Shown here piece by piece: positions 52,454-61,007 of a DNA stretch of 64,000 bases. Source of the stretch: Fibrobacter succinogenes (GTDB lineage Bacteria > Fibrobacterota > Fibrobacteria > Fibrobacterales > Fibrobacteraceae). The notes below the pieces were generated by a model. It was not told the DNA's origin. It did not search any database and saw only the letters and a program-made list of their open reading frames with translations. A program made the translations under genes and the position numbers. Position 1 is the first letter of the stretch; each line of letters opens with the position of its first letter. The stretch lies in NCBI GenBank assembly GCA_902756345.1, contig CACVQR010000007.1:1-64000 (forward strand). The letters run 5' to 3'.

Positions 52454-54571
52454 TTAGTTCTTCTGCCATGCAAGAGGATTGTAACCACATTCATCTGCGT
52501 CGGTTACCAGCTTGTAGTCCATCAATGTTGTATCATAAACGGAGCATCCGCAGGTGTAGGAATCCGAATCGATGTTTCTCGACTGGCCGATGGTGGCCGC
52601 GCTGCACACCTTGCCAATCTTGAAGGTCGTCTCGTCGGTGGCGCTCCATTCCCACCTTCCCGGGATATAGGCGTTTTCGCCGCAAACCCTGTACACCGGG
52701 GAACCGTCTTTCTTGTAGGTGCTTATGGAATCCATGAGGGCCTCGTTACATACGCCCAGTTCCACTTCGTCTTCGCTGGCCTCGCGGAAATCGATATTTT
52801 CGGCATCGGTGCACACATAATATTTCTTGCCGCTTGCGAACACCTCGTTCACGGCACATTCCGCTTCACGGAGGTCGTAGTTCAGTTCGTTGGTGGGCAT
52901 CCAGGAGTAGCTCAGCATTTCGGTGCCGTCGCCCAGGTCAATTCTATTTTCGCGACAGCGGGCGTAAGTGTCGTTTTTTTCGGCATTCTTGTACTTTTCG
53001 ACCACGTTCTTTGCCGAGGCGTTGCATTCGTAACCGATGCGGAAGGCCGCCTCGGATGCTACGCCCCAGTTGCGGTTAACGCAGGAATAGTAGTTGTCGT
53101 TGCCATCGGCGTCTTCGGTAGAGACTACGGTAAAGGCCATGTCTTCTTCTGCGGTGCAAGACTTGCCGATAACCAGTACGATGGAATCGGGTTCCTTCCA
53201 GCGGGTGGTCGTTCCCGAGCCGAAGCCCGTGGTGTCGAATACGTACATCTTGTCGGTGTTCACGTTGCCGGCCACGAGTTCGCCGTCGGGAGCATTGCCG
53301 AGACCCACCGTATCCCGTTCGATATCCGTAGCCACGCGCCAAGCGGAAGCATCACAAGTAAAGTACGCCTGGGCGCTGTCGCTTGACTCGTTGCGGTTCT
53401 GCACCACGGCATTCTGGCGGGCGCTGGCACAGCCGCCGAGGCCGTAAGAGGCGACCCAGAACTTGGTAAGGTATTCTTCGAAGCCGGCCACCGATTCAAG
53501 GCCGAAGGCTTCCAGGTGCTTGCGGTAATCCGATTCCTTCAGCAAGACTTCGCCTGTTTCTTCGTCCTTGAGCTTGAGGTTTTCGATATTGAAGGCGAAA
53601 TCTGCGAGGGCGGCCCTGTTTTCGTCGTTGTCCCAGGAACCGTCTTCCGCAAAGTCTTCGGCAAGGGCGTTGACGGCATCCACGAAATCATTGCCGTCCA
53701 GGTTAGAACGCAACAAGATGGCTACGGCGAGTGCGGCGGCACTTTCGTCGGGAGAGCTGCCGAACCCGAAGGCGTTGTACAATTCCTTCTTGGCCTGGGC
53801 TATGGCGTATTCCACCTTGTACCCCTTGTTTACCAGGGCAGCGATACGACCGTAAAGGATATGGCTTTCCACGTTCACCTGGACATCGCCGGAATTGACC
53901 CTGACAAAGCCCTTCAGTTCCAGCGTGTCTTCGGAAGTTTCACCGGTCAGGGCGTCCTTGAACAGGCCCTTCACGGTCGCGATACCGTATTCGGAATAGG
54001 AATTGACGTTCGCCACCACGAAGTCGCCGTTGGCCGATGTCACGGAACCCTTAGCAGCTTTTTCCTGTATGCTCAGTTTCTTGGTCCTGGTATCCAGGTC
54101 TGCCTCCTGCAAAAGTACCTCGGAACCGGCCAGGAAGGGGCCGATAGCCGTCGCGAAACCGCTCACAAGCCCGTTTTCCAGTTCGGGAGCCTTGTCTCCA
54201 TTCGAGTTTTCCTCGGATTCAAGCCAACCTGCCGTGCCACAGGAATAATAGACGGAATCGGTCTCCACATAGACCTTCAAACCAAGGTTCCTTCCCCGGC
54301 TCCCGGGGCAGAGTGGCAGGGCATCGAAGGTATTCACCGAAGAAACCACCCATCCGCTGTCAGAACACAGGTAGGTCATTTCCTCTTCGGAAACATAGAC
54401 CTTTTCGCCGACCAGAGGTACCCCGGAAGTACTTCCGTCCATAGAACAGCTCGGAAGTTTTTCGTAAGAGGATACTTCTGATTTCTTCTCGTCGGAAGAA
54501 CTGATGTCGCAACCGACCAGGCTCACTGCAACAAGACTCAGCGAGCAAATTCCAATGGAAAAAGATTTCAT
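52454..54571 (-). CDS. Large Cys-rich lipoprotein, paralogue of the 954-aa protein
   Basis: 705-aa lipoprotein (signal ends SLVGC, Cys21). The N-terminal ~100 residues contain two short modules with Cys...YYSC/YLCSDSGW pairs. The central domain begins VSGFATAIGPFLAGSEVLL, matching VSGFAQKGPFASGSAV in the gene at 48197-51061. Similar helical regions follow. The C-terminal third contains five or more Cys-containing units (YSCVNRNWGVAS, YVCTDAENIDF, YRVCGENAYIPGRWEWS). The TIGR02145 end is missing. The function is unknown; the repeated Cys-Tyr-Trp pattern suggests a modular disulfide-bonded surface protein. It opens a close operon with the outer-membrane protein (15 bases apart). Its own upstream gene ends 69 bases away. 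Confidence 0.75.
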   Translation of the reverse strand: MKSFSIGICSLSLVAVSLVGCDISSSDEKKSEVSSYEKLPSCSMDGSTSGVPLVGEKVYVSEEEMTYLCSDSGWVVSSVNTFDALPLCPGSRGRNLGLKVYVETDSVYYSCGTAGWLESEENSNGDKAPELENGLVSGFATAIGPFLAGSEVLLQEADLDTRTKKLSIQEKAAKGSVTSANGDFVVANVNSYSEYGIATVKGLFKDALTGETSEDTLELKGFVRVNSGDVQVNVESHILYGRIAALVNKGYKVEYAIAQAKKELYNAFGFGSSPDESAAALAVAILLRSNLDGNDFVDAVNALAEDFAEDGSWDNDENRAALADFAFNIENLKLKDEETGEVLLKESDYRKHLEAFGLESVAGFEEYLTKFWVASYGLGGCASARQNAVVQNRNESSDSAQAYFTCDASAWRVATDIERDTVGLGNAPDGELVAGNVNTDKMYVFDTTGFGSGTTTRWKEPDSIVLVIGKSCTAEEDMAFTVVSTEDADGNDNYYSCVNRNWGVASEAAFRIGYECNASAKNVVEKYKNAEKNDTYARCRENRIDLGDGTEMLSYSWMPTNELNYDLREAECAVNEVFASGKKYYVCTDAENIDFREASEDEVELGVCNEALMDSISTYKKDGSPVYRVCGENAYIPGRWEWSATDETTFKIGKVCSAATIGQSRNIDSDSYTCGCSVYDTTLMDYKLVTDADECGYNPLAWQKN

Positions 54572-54640
54572 TTCAACTCCTTATTGCCAAAGCTACGGAA
54601 AGAAGCGAGGCATTCACGATTTATTTTTATCCCAAATGTA

Positions 54641-56338
54641 TCAGTAAACGGAAGTGGTGCGGACGCAACGGATTGAAAAGGCGAATTCCTTATTGAAGTT
54701 GGTGTTCAAGCCTGTTCCATACTCGTCCATGTCCGTGACCTGGAATACGTAGGCGTTTGCTTCGATATGGTCCACTTCCATGGAACTCCAGAAGGCACTG
54801 CCGGCAAAATCCTCACCAATAAGATTGTAATGGTATTCCAGATGGCTCTTCCCGGTGAATTCACCTTCGTCGTCGTACTCTTTTATTGTAAGCGCATAGC
54901 CGGCCGGGATAGCAGAGAATCCGTATTCGTTCGTAGCCTTGGAATTGTCCCAGGCATCTTCGGCCTTGAGAAATTTCGCTCCGAGCCGGGTTCCGCCCAC
55001 GTAGTCCACCAAATATTCCCAGTCGGCCTTGGTGGGAAGATGGTATTGGTCGGGGCAAATGCGGTTTTTGCTATCGGTCGCTTCGGCCCATGTGTACAGG
55101 GCCCCGAACTTTTCGCAGTTGTCGGGCTTGTCTTCGAAACAACGGGCGGTCTTGCCCTCCGGGGCGTAGTTCAGGTTTTCCGCCATCCATATCAGCTTTC
55201 CAATTACAGTTGTTTTGTATGTCTTGTTGTCGCGGGAATCGGTAATAGAACCGTACGTAATGCTGCTGGAGGAACCTTGCTCGCTGGAGCTGGAAGATTC
55301 AATGACTTCGCTGCTGGAGGAAGCCTGTTCGCTGGAACTGGAAGATTCGATGACTTCGCTGCTGGAGGAAGCCTGTTCGCTGGAACTGGAAGATTCGATG
55401 ACTTCGCTGCTGGAGGAAGCCTGTTCGCTGGAACTGGAGGATTCGATGACTTCGCTGCTGGAACTCAGGCTGTTTTCCAATGAATGAATAAAACTTAATA
55501 AGCGAAGTGATTTAAGTATGGGACTGGAATTCGGATCATTTCCCAGCGAAACAATGTCGTACATAATGTAAACATTGTCATCATGAATCATAAGGTACGT
55601 TATGAAAAGCGTCGTGGAGTCGGCGTTTATCGAGTACCACCAAGCCAAGGAGTCGCTCGGGTCGATTTCTGTCGTGAAGGCTTTTGCGAATCCCTCGGAA
55701 GCAGAGGAGTCTCCCGCAAAGATGCCGATAAAATTACTACCCGCATTTTCTGAGATGGCTTCAAATAAATCGGTCGATGTCACTTTTTTGCGAAGGCTTG
55801 CATTATAGTTGTAAGCATCGGAGACTTCCCCTACGACTCGATCAGAGCTTTTTATGCCGTGGTTCCATACCACATACTCATCGAGGAAAGCGAGGCCTTC
55901 CGGGCGTGCCACGGTGCTGTCGATTTCGGTATTTTTGCTCTTTGTGGTCACCAGGGTGTCGCCTCCGCAAATCAGTGTGAAATTGTCGTCAAGGGACACT
56001 TCGCAATCGCCAAACTTGGTTTCCGTGATCAAGCCAAGGGTGTCTTCTCCGCAATAGAGTGTCAAAGAATCTTTCCCGGAAACGTGGGTAGAAAGCGTAA
56101 GTGTATCGCCCTCTTTGTCGGTACCGCAGGTCAGGGCTTTCCAGGATTCGTCTTTGCACAGTGAAATCTCGCCGTCTTCTACAATAAGAGTGCCTTCCAG
56201 GGCTTTGGGGCAGAGGTTTTCCTGCGACGTGCCGGAACTGCTAGAATCGCTGTCGCCACCGCAGGCCACAAGAGTGATTGCCGTGGCCGAACTCAAAATG
56301 ACGCCGGTCCACATTTTCGGATTCAAGAACATCTTCAT
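54641..56338 (-). CDS. TIGR02145 lipoprotein with 16-aa tandem repeats
   Basis: 565-aa lipoprotein (signal ends TLVAC, Cys26). Residues ~35-130 contain three Cys-pair modules (LCKDESWKALTC, LYCGEDTLGLITETKFGDC, LICGGDTLV). A mixed domain follows to ~290. A tandem repeat lies next: four copies of a 16-residue unit (SSSSEVIESSSSSEQA), encoded by four near-identical 48-base repeats at 55263-55454. The C-terminal ~200 residues are TIGR02145: GKLIWMAENLNYAPEGK, ICPDQYHLPTKADWEYL, YGFSAIPAGYAL, AFWSSMEVD, FAFSIRCVRT. First gene of the minus-strand lipoprotein cluster, divergent from another TIGR02145 gene with 177 bases between. TIGR02145 has no known function. Confidence 0.88.
   Translation of the reverse strand: MKMFLNPKMWTGVILSSATAITLVACGGDSDSSSSGTSQENLCPKALEGTLIVEDGEISLCKDESWKALTCGTDKEGDTLTLSTHVSGKDSLTLYCGEDTLGLITETKFGDCEVSLDDNFTLICGGDTLVTTKSKNTEIDSTVARPEGLAFLDEYVVWNHGIKSSDRVVGEVSDAYNYNASLRKKVTSTDLFEAISENAGSNFIGIFAGDSSASEGFAKAFTTEIDPSDSLAWWYSINADSTTLFITYLMIHDDNVYIMYDIVSLGNDPNSSPILKSLRLLSFIHSLENSLSSSSEVIESSSSSEQASSSSEVIESSSSSEQASSSSEVIESSSSSEQASSSSEVIESSSSSEQGSSSSITYGSITDSRDNKTYKTTVIGKLIWMAENLNYAPEGKTARCFEDKPDNCEKFGALYTWAEATDSKNRICPDQYHLPTKADWEYLVDYVGGTRLGAKFLKAEDAWDNSKATNEYGFSAIPAGYALTIKEYDDEGEFTGKSHLEYHYNLIGEDFAGSAFWSSMEVDHIEANAYVFQVTDMDEYGTGLNTNFNKEFAFSIRCVRTTSVY
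55263..55454 (-). repeat. Four 48-base coding repeats
   Basis: Copies at 55263-55310, 55311-55358, 55359-55406 and 55407-55454. Copies 2 and 3 look identical and the outer two differ at a few bases. They encode the poly-Ser linker of the lipoprotein. Near identity implies recent expansion and possible length variation between strains. Confidence 0.9.
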
Positions 56339-56515
56339 TCTTCTGGTTCCTTATTAATAGACAAACAGTCCGCGCGAAATTTAAGGCGTGGAAAAAACAG
56401 TTCTCAATGTAAAAAAAACGATACATTTTCAAGGCCGATTTAGCCGAATATCGCAAATTTTTCTTATTTTTACACGTAATTATGTATCTGAACCGCTTTC
56501 AAAGGAAAATAATCA

Positions 56516-57286
56516 ATGAAAAAATGTCCTAGGAATTTAATAGTCAAGTCGATTGCCGTGCTTCCGTTTATCGCTGCAGGTCTTGCCGGTTGTGGTAGTG
56601 ATTCCTCCAGTTCCGCACATGACGATAGTGGTCTTGTCTCGCACTCCGACGGGACAGAATCGTCATCCAGCATTGAGGAATCGTCATCCAGCACTGACGG
56701 CTCCTCCTCGTCATCCGTTGCCGCTGTCATTTCCGACCCGACCGGAGATTTTACTGACACCCGTGATGGCCAGACCTACAAGTTTGTGACAATCGGCTCG
56801 CAGGTTTGGATGGCGGAAAATCTGAAGTACAGGACCCAAAAAAGTTTCTGTTACGAAGAAGATTCCTCCATGTGCGATGCGTATGGGAGCCTCTATACTT
56901 TTGATGAAGCACTGAAGGCTTGTCCTAAAGGTTGGCACTTGCCAAGTCAGGAGGATTTTGAGGAACTATTGTCTTTTGTAAATGGAAGTAAAGTCCAGGG
57001 GCCCGGTGATTACGAAGGTGCGGCTAAGCTTAAATCTACCGCTGGTTGGGAACTGGATGCTGAGGGAAATGGAGGTGGAACCGACGATTACGGTTTCTCT
57101 GCGGTTCCTGCAGGTTATTGGTGGGCCGAAGCGGGCGAATTTATTTCCGATGGCAGTGCCAGTTTCTGGAGCTCCTCAGAAATTGGGGACGATTCTGCGA
57201 CAATGTTTTACCTGACTTTTAGCTATGCGTCACTCAATTATACAGACCGGAATATGGGAGTATCAGTCCGTTGCGTGAAGGATTAG
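56516..57286 (+). CDS. Short TIGR02145 lipoprotein
   Basis: 256-aa lipoprotein: signal ending AGLAGC (Cys26), a Ser-rich linker with SSSS runs (~30-68), then a minimal TIGR02145 domain: FTDTRDGQTYKFVTIGSQVWMAENLKYRT, two Cys in FCYEEDSSMCDAYG, ACPKGWHLPSQEDF, DDYGFSAVPAGYWW, SFWSSSEIGDD, and GVSVRCVKD. It shows the domain in its simplest form, about 185 residues. AAAGGAAAA stands before the ATG. It is divergent from the 565-aa paralogue, so the two may share a control region (56339-56515, AT-rich, no clear operator seen). Likely surface-exposed. Function unknown. Confidence 0.9.
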   Translation: MKKCPRNLIVKSIAVLPFIAAGLAGCGSDSSSSAHDDSGLVSHSDGTESSSSIEESSSSTDGSSSSSVAAVISDPTGDFTDTRDGQTYKFVTIGSQVWMAENLKYRTQKSFCYEEDSSMCDAYGSLYTFDEALKACPKGWHLPSQEDFEELLSFVNGSKVQGPGDYEGAAKLKSTAGWELDAEGNGGGTDDYGFSAVPAGYWWAEAGEFISDGSASFWSSSEIGDDSATMFYLTFSYASLNYTDRNMGVSVRCVKD

Positions 57287-57408
57287 CCGAGAAACGTGTA
57301 AAGTCAGGAAAACATCGGAGCCTGTGCCAAGGTTTATCGTATTTAGGATAATATATTTTTATTGAAATATAGATTTTTGTATATTGACTCTAAGAAAAGG
57401 AGTTGAAT

Positions 57409-58110
57409 ATGCAATCAAGAGTTAAAGAGTCGATTATTTTGGCGCTTGCCATTTTGTGCCTGGGTGCTTTTTTCTATCGCGCGCAAATCGATGTCAAGGA
57501 ACGCGACCGCGTGGTGTTCGTGCGCGGTCTTGCCGAACGCGAAGTACCGGCTGATTTCGTGATCTGGCCGATCGTTTATAAAGAAGTGGGTAACGATCTT
57601 GCCGAACTTTCTGCAACGCTACAGTCCAAGTCGCAGATTCTTGAAAAGTTCTTGCTCGAAAACGGAATCAAAAAAGAAAACATTACTTACTCAACCCCGG
57701 CCATTGTCGATGCCGATGGCGAACTGTACAGCGGTGGCAAACATAATTATCGCTATGTGGCAACCGTTGTTGCAACTGTTGCGACAAACGATGTAGAACT
57801 TGTTCGTAAGGCCATGGAAAAACAGGGTGAACTCCTGAAACATGGAATCGCCTTTAGCGGCAGCGATTACCAGTACCGCACCGTCTATAGCTTTAATGGT
57901 CTCAACGAAATCAAGCCCGCCATGATTGACGAGGCGACAAAGAATGCACGCACTGCCGCCGAAAAGTTTGCGAAAGATTCCGACAGCAAACTTGGCAAAA
58001 TCAAGACGGCTACGCAGGGAGTGTTCTCCATCGAGGACCGCGACGAAAATACGCCGTACATCAAGAAGGTGCGCGTCGTGACGAACGTGCAGTATTTCCT
58101 GGAAGATTAG
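57409..58110 (+). CDS. SIMPL-domain (DUF541) protein
   Basis: 233-aa protein with one N-terminal membrane helix (VKESIILALAILCLGAFFY) and a SIMPL domain: FVRGLAEREVPADFVIWPIVYKEVG, LATVVATVA-like strands (YVATVVATVATNDVE), and ATKNARTAAEKFAKDSDSKLGKIKTATQGVF near the end. SIMPL proteins are periplasmic or membrane-anchored and poorly understood; some affect oxidative stress or signalling. ATG 57409 has AAAGGAG directly upstream; a TTG two codons earlier is part of that site. It stands 54 bases before the flavodiiron gene, so co-transcription is possible but not shown. Confidence 0.85.
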   Translation: MQSRVKESIILALAILCLGAFFYRAQIDVKERDRVVFVRGLAEREVPADFVIWPIVYKEVGNDLAELSATLQSKSQILEKFLLENGIKKENITYSTPAIVDADGELYSGGKHNYRYVATVVATVATNDVELVRKAMEKQGELLKHGIAFSGSDYQYRTVYSFNGLNEIKPAMIDEATKNARTAAEKFAKDSDSKLGKIKTATQGVFSIEDRDENTPYIKKVRVVTNVQYFLED

Positions 58111-58163
58111 GAATTTACGTTCGATAAATTGTTAAATTCTTATCGATTTTTTTAGGAGTCTAT

Positions 58164-59321
58164 ATGAAGAACTTTAGCGAAAATATCAAGTACATCGGTG
58201 TCGATGATCGTGACATCGATTTGTTCGAAGGCCAGTACGTGGTGCCCGAGGGCATGGCGTACAATTCGTACGTGATTGTAGATGAAAAGATTGCCGTGAC
58301 GGACACGGTCGATGCGCACAAGGTGGGCGAGTGGCTTGCAAACTTGGAAGACGCTCTCGCTGGGCGCAAACCGGATTACCTGGTGATTCATCACTTGGAA
58401 CCGGACCATGCCGGTGGCATAGCTGATTTCGTGGCGAAGTACCCGGAGGCGACGCTTGTGGCGTCCGCAAAGGCTTTCGCGCTGTTGCCGCAGTTCATGG
58501 CGCTCCCCGAATCGGTCAAGAAGCAGACCGTGAAGGAAGGCGATACGCTTTCGCTCGGTGCGCACACCTTGCAGTTTATCGGTGCTCCGATGGTGCACTG
58601 GCCCGAAGTGCTGTTCAGCTACGAGCAGAGCGAAAAGGTGCTGTTCGCGGCCGATGCGTTCGGCAAGTTCGGCGTGTACGATGCCGACCCGGATGACTGG
58701 GCCTGCGAAGCCCGCCGTTACTACTTCAACATCGTGGGCAAGTATGGCAACCAGGTGCAGGCGGTTCTCAAGAAGGCTGCCGCGCTCGATATCAAGACGA
58801 TTTGTCCGTTGCATGGCCCGGTGCTCACCGAAAACCTCGGCTACTACATCGACAAGTACAACACCTGGAGCAGCTACGCTCCCGAAGACAAGGGCGTGCT
58901 CGTGGCGTATGCCTCAATTTACGGCGGAACCAAGAAGGCCGCGGAATTGCTCGGCGAAAAGCTCAAGGCCGCCGGTGTCGAGAAGGTGGTTGTCTCTGAC
59001 CTTGCCCGCAGCGACATGGCCGAAGTCATCGAAGACGCCTTCCGTTACGATCGCATGGTAGTGGCAGCCCCCACGTACGACGCCGGGCTTTTCCCGGTCA
59101 TGGAAGATTTCCTGAACCACCTGAAGGCAAAGAACTACAGTAACCGCAAGGTGGGCGTTGTCGAGAATGGCACGTGGGCCCCGATGGCCGCGAAGAAGAT
59201 GACGGAAATCCTCACCACGCTCAAGAACGTGACGCTTGCCGAAACGGTAGTGACGGTGAAGTCCACGCTCAGTGCCGAATCCGAATCCGCGATGGACAAA
59301 TTGGTTTCTGAACTACTTTAG
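58164..59321 (+). CDS. Flavodiiron protein (FprA-type A flavoprotein)
   Basis: A 385-aa enzyme that reduces oxygen or nitric oxide to protect anaerobes. The N-terminal metallo-beta-lactamase fold binds the diiron centre: HHLEPDH (77-82, the HxExDH motif), the third His in APMVHWPEV, Asp in LFAADAFG and His in CPLHGPV. The C-terminal flavodoxin domain starts near 250 with VAYASIYGGTKKAAELL and has APTYDAGLFPVM and VVENGTWAPMAAKKM. No rubredoxin domain is fused, so the electron donor is separate. AGGAGT precedes the ATG. The hairpin after the stop (59329-59356) is a REP-like element that could end transcription. Confidence 0.95.
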   Translation: MKNFSENIKYIGVDDRDIDLFEGQYVVPEGMAYNSYVIVDEKIAVTDTVDAHKVGEWLANLEDALAGRKPDYLVIHHLEPDHAGGIADFVAKYPEATLVASAKAFALLPQFMALPESVKKQTVKEGDTLSLGAHTLQFIGAPMVHWPEVLFSYEQSEKVLFAADAFGKFGVYDADPDDWACEARRYYFNIVGKYGNQVQAVLKKAAALDIKTICPLHGPVLTENLGYYIDKYNTWSSYAPEDKGVLVAYASIYGGTKKAAELLGEKLKAAGVEKVVVSDLARSDMAEVIEDAFRYDRMVVAAPTYDAGLFPVMEDFLNHLKAKNYSNRKVGVVENGTWAPMAAKKMTEILTTLKNVTLAETVVTVKSTLSAESESAMDKLVSELL

Positions 59322-59328
59322 TAGAAAA

Positions 59329-59356
59329 GGGGATGCCGCATCAAGTGCGGCATGAC
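59329..59356. repeat. REP-like palindrome between convergent genes
   Basis: ATGCCGCA-TCAAG-TGCGGCAT is a perfect 8-bp stem flanked by GGG and GACATTA. Read on the minus strand it starts TGTCATGCCGC and ends GCATCCCC, the same TGTCAT...ATCCC frame as the elements after carB. It separates the convergent flavodiiron and nnr genes and can serve as terminator for both. Confidence 0.65.
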
Positions 59357-59366
59357 ATTAGTAGCC

Positions 59367-61007
59367 TTAGCAGCCGAATGCTGCGGGCAACATTTCAATG
59401 ACGTCAGTCGGGAGCATGCCAAATGCTCCCATTTTTTCGCGCGTGAGTCGGCCTGCTTTCTGGTGCAGGAGTACGCCGAGAACAGCTGCTTCTGCGGTGG
59501 GCAAACCCTGTGCGAGTAGTGCGGTGATAATGCCGGTAAGCACATCGCCTGCGCCGCCCTTGGCAAGTCCGGAATTGCGGGCCGGAATCACGTACACTCG
59601 TCCATCGGGAATCGCCACGTAAGTGGGGCATCCCTTCAGCACAATCGTAATCTTGAACTGCGTTGCAAACTGCTGCAGGTATTCCGGGTAGAAACATTCG
59701 TTAGAGGGCAATGGGCCGAAATTACGTTCCCATTCGCGCTTGTGCGGCGTGATAATCGCATTCGAGGGGCCGCCTTCCATGCAGAAGAATGCGGAACCGC
59801 AAGCGTTAATGGCGTCGGCGTCGACAACTACGGGAATCGTGAGTCCGGTCAGGAACATGCGGACTGCGTCTTGCGTTTCGGTGTCGGTTCCAAGTCCAGG
59901 ACCGATGGCGATGGCGTTTTGGTGCGTCGCGATATCTTGCAACTGCATCAAGTGCATAATCGAAAGTTTGTCGGTGGTTCTGTCGCCGATTCCGAAGAAT
60001 ACAGGTTCATCAAGCTTCGATTGCAATGCAGGGAGCAATGCCTTCGGCGTCGCGGTTGTGACAAGGCCTGCACCGCTTCTTAAAACAGCCTTGGTACAAA
60101 GGGCGGCGGCTCCGGTCATATTGCCGGAACCTGCAATCACCATGGCGGTACCTTGGCTGCGCTTGTCGCCAAATTCATCGCGGTCGGGGAGCAGTGCCGG
60201 AATCATGCTTTCGGTTGCAAGGAATACGCCCGACAAGACTTTGTCAATCAGGTTGTCAGGGTAGTCTAGCGGCTCGACCGTAGTATTCCCGAATACGCGC
60301 GCGCCTTCGTTGGTGTAGGCGTCCAAGCGGGGGAGCCCGAAGACAAGCGTTTCGGTAGCCTGAATGCAGTTTTCGCCGCAGCGGTGTTCTGAAGAATCAA
60401 AACCGGTAGGGGCGTCTGCTGCAAGAATCGGAATGTTCCATTCGTTCAAGTTGATCACGACTCGCGCAAAGGCCGGGCGCAGTTCGCCCGAGGCTCCGTT
60501 GCCGAGCATGCAGTCTACAGCAAGTGCGAATTTCGGTTCGCGTACGGGGAGGTCGTTAATGACAATGAGCTTTCCGCCGCTTTCCGAGAAATCCTGGTAC
60601 GCCATGGCCGCTTCGTTCTTGAAGGTTTCGGCCTTGGCGAGCGAATAGACTGTACAGGGAATGCCTGCTTCAATCAGCAATTTGGAAAGAACGAGGCCGT
60701 CGCCGCCGTTGTTTCCGCCACCGACAAATACGGCGACCGATTTACCTTCGCGGCTTTCGCCGAGCATATCAATTGCTTTTTCAAAGAGTTTTTGCCCCGC
60801 CAATTTCATTAGGCCGTAACCGGCATCGATGGCGGTCGCAAACTCATCTAAGATTTCTGCATCGATTCCGGTTTGGGGTTCCCAAAACGGTGGAAATCCG
60901 GCGCTAGAAACGCGGCTCCTCTTGGTGTCTCCATCCAAGAGGCGCATGGCCTCTGCAGTAACTACAGGGGCGCATTCCTTGTAAGTCAAGTTCGAAAGAC
61001 GTTTCAA
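59367..61007 (-). CDS. nnrD: Bifunctional NAD(P)HX epimerase/dehydratase
   Basis: Repairs hydrated NADH and NADPH. The N-terminal YjeF_N epimerase (to about 250) has FVGGGNNGGDGLVLSKLL and ALAVDCMLGNGASGE. The C-terminal ADP/ATP-dependent dehydratase (about 270-546) has VIAGSGNMTGAAALCTKAVLRSGAGLV, IGPGLGTDTET, VVDADAINA, ITPHKREWERNFG and LAKGGAGDVLTG, all hallmarks. The start is TTG 61007, directly after the stop of the barrel-protein gene (TAATTG), so translation is probably coupled to that gene. The epimerase half carries a Lys/Arg-rich insertion around residues 28-50, before the first strand. Confidence 0.93.
   Translation of the reverse strand: MKRLSNLTYKECAPVVTAEAMRLLDGDTKRSRVSSAGFPPFWEPQTGIDAEILDEFATAIDAGYGLMKLAGQKLFEKAIDMLGESREGKSVAVFVGGGNNGGDGLVLSKLLIEAGIPCTVYSLAKAETFKNEAAMAYQDFSESGGKLIVINDLPVREPKFALAVDCMLGNGASGELRPAFARVVINLNEWNIPILAADAPTGFDSSEHRCGENCIQATETLVFGLPRLDAYTNEGARVFGNTTVEPLDYPDNLIDKVLSGVFLATESMIPALLPDRDEFGDKRSQGTAMVIAGSGNMTGAAALCTKAVLRSGAGLVTTATPKALLPALQSKLDEPVFFGIGDRTTDKLSIMHLMQLQDIATHQNAIAIGPGLGTDTETQDAVRMFLTGLTIPVVVDADAINACGSAFFCMEGGPSNAIITPHKREWERNFGPLPSNECFYPEYLQQFATQFKITIVLKGCPTYVAIPDGRVYVIPARNSGLAKGGAGDVLTGIITALLAQGLPTAEAAVLGVLLHQKAGRLTREKMGAFGMLPTDVIEMLPAAFGC

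Noticed and set aside
55263-55454. Regular 48-base repeats as a CRISPR array
   Set aside because: There are no spacers. The repeats abut each other and are in frame inside a lipoprotein gene.
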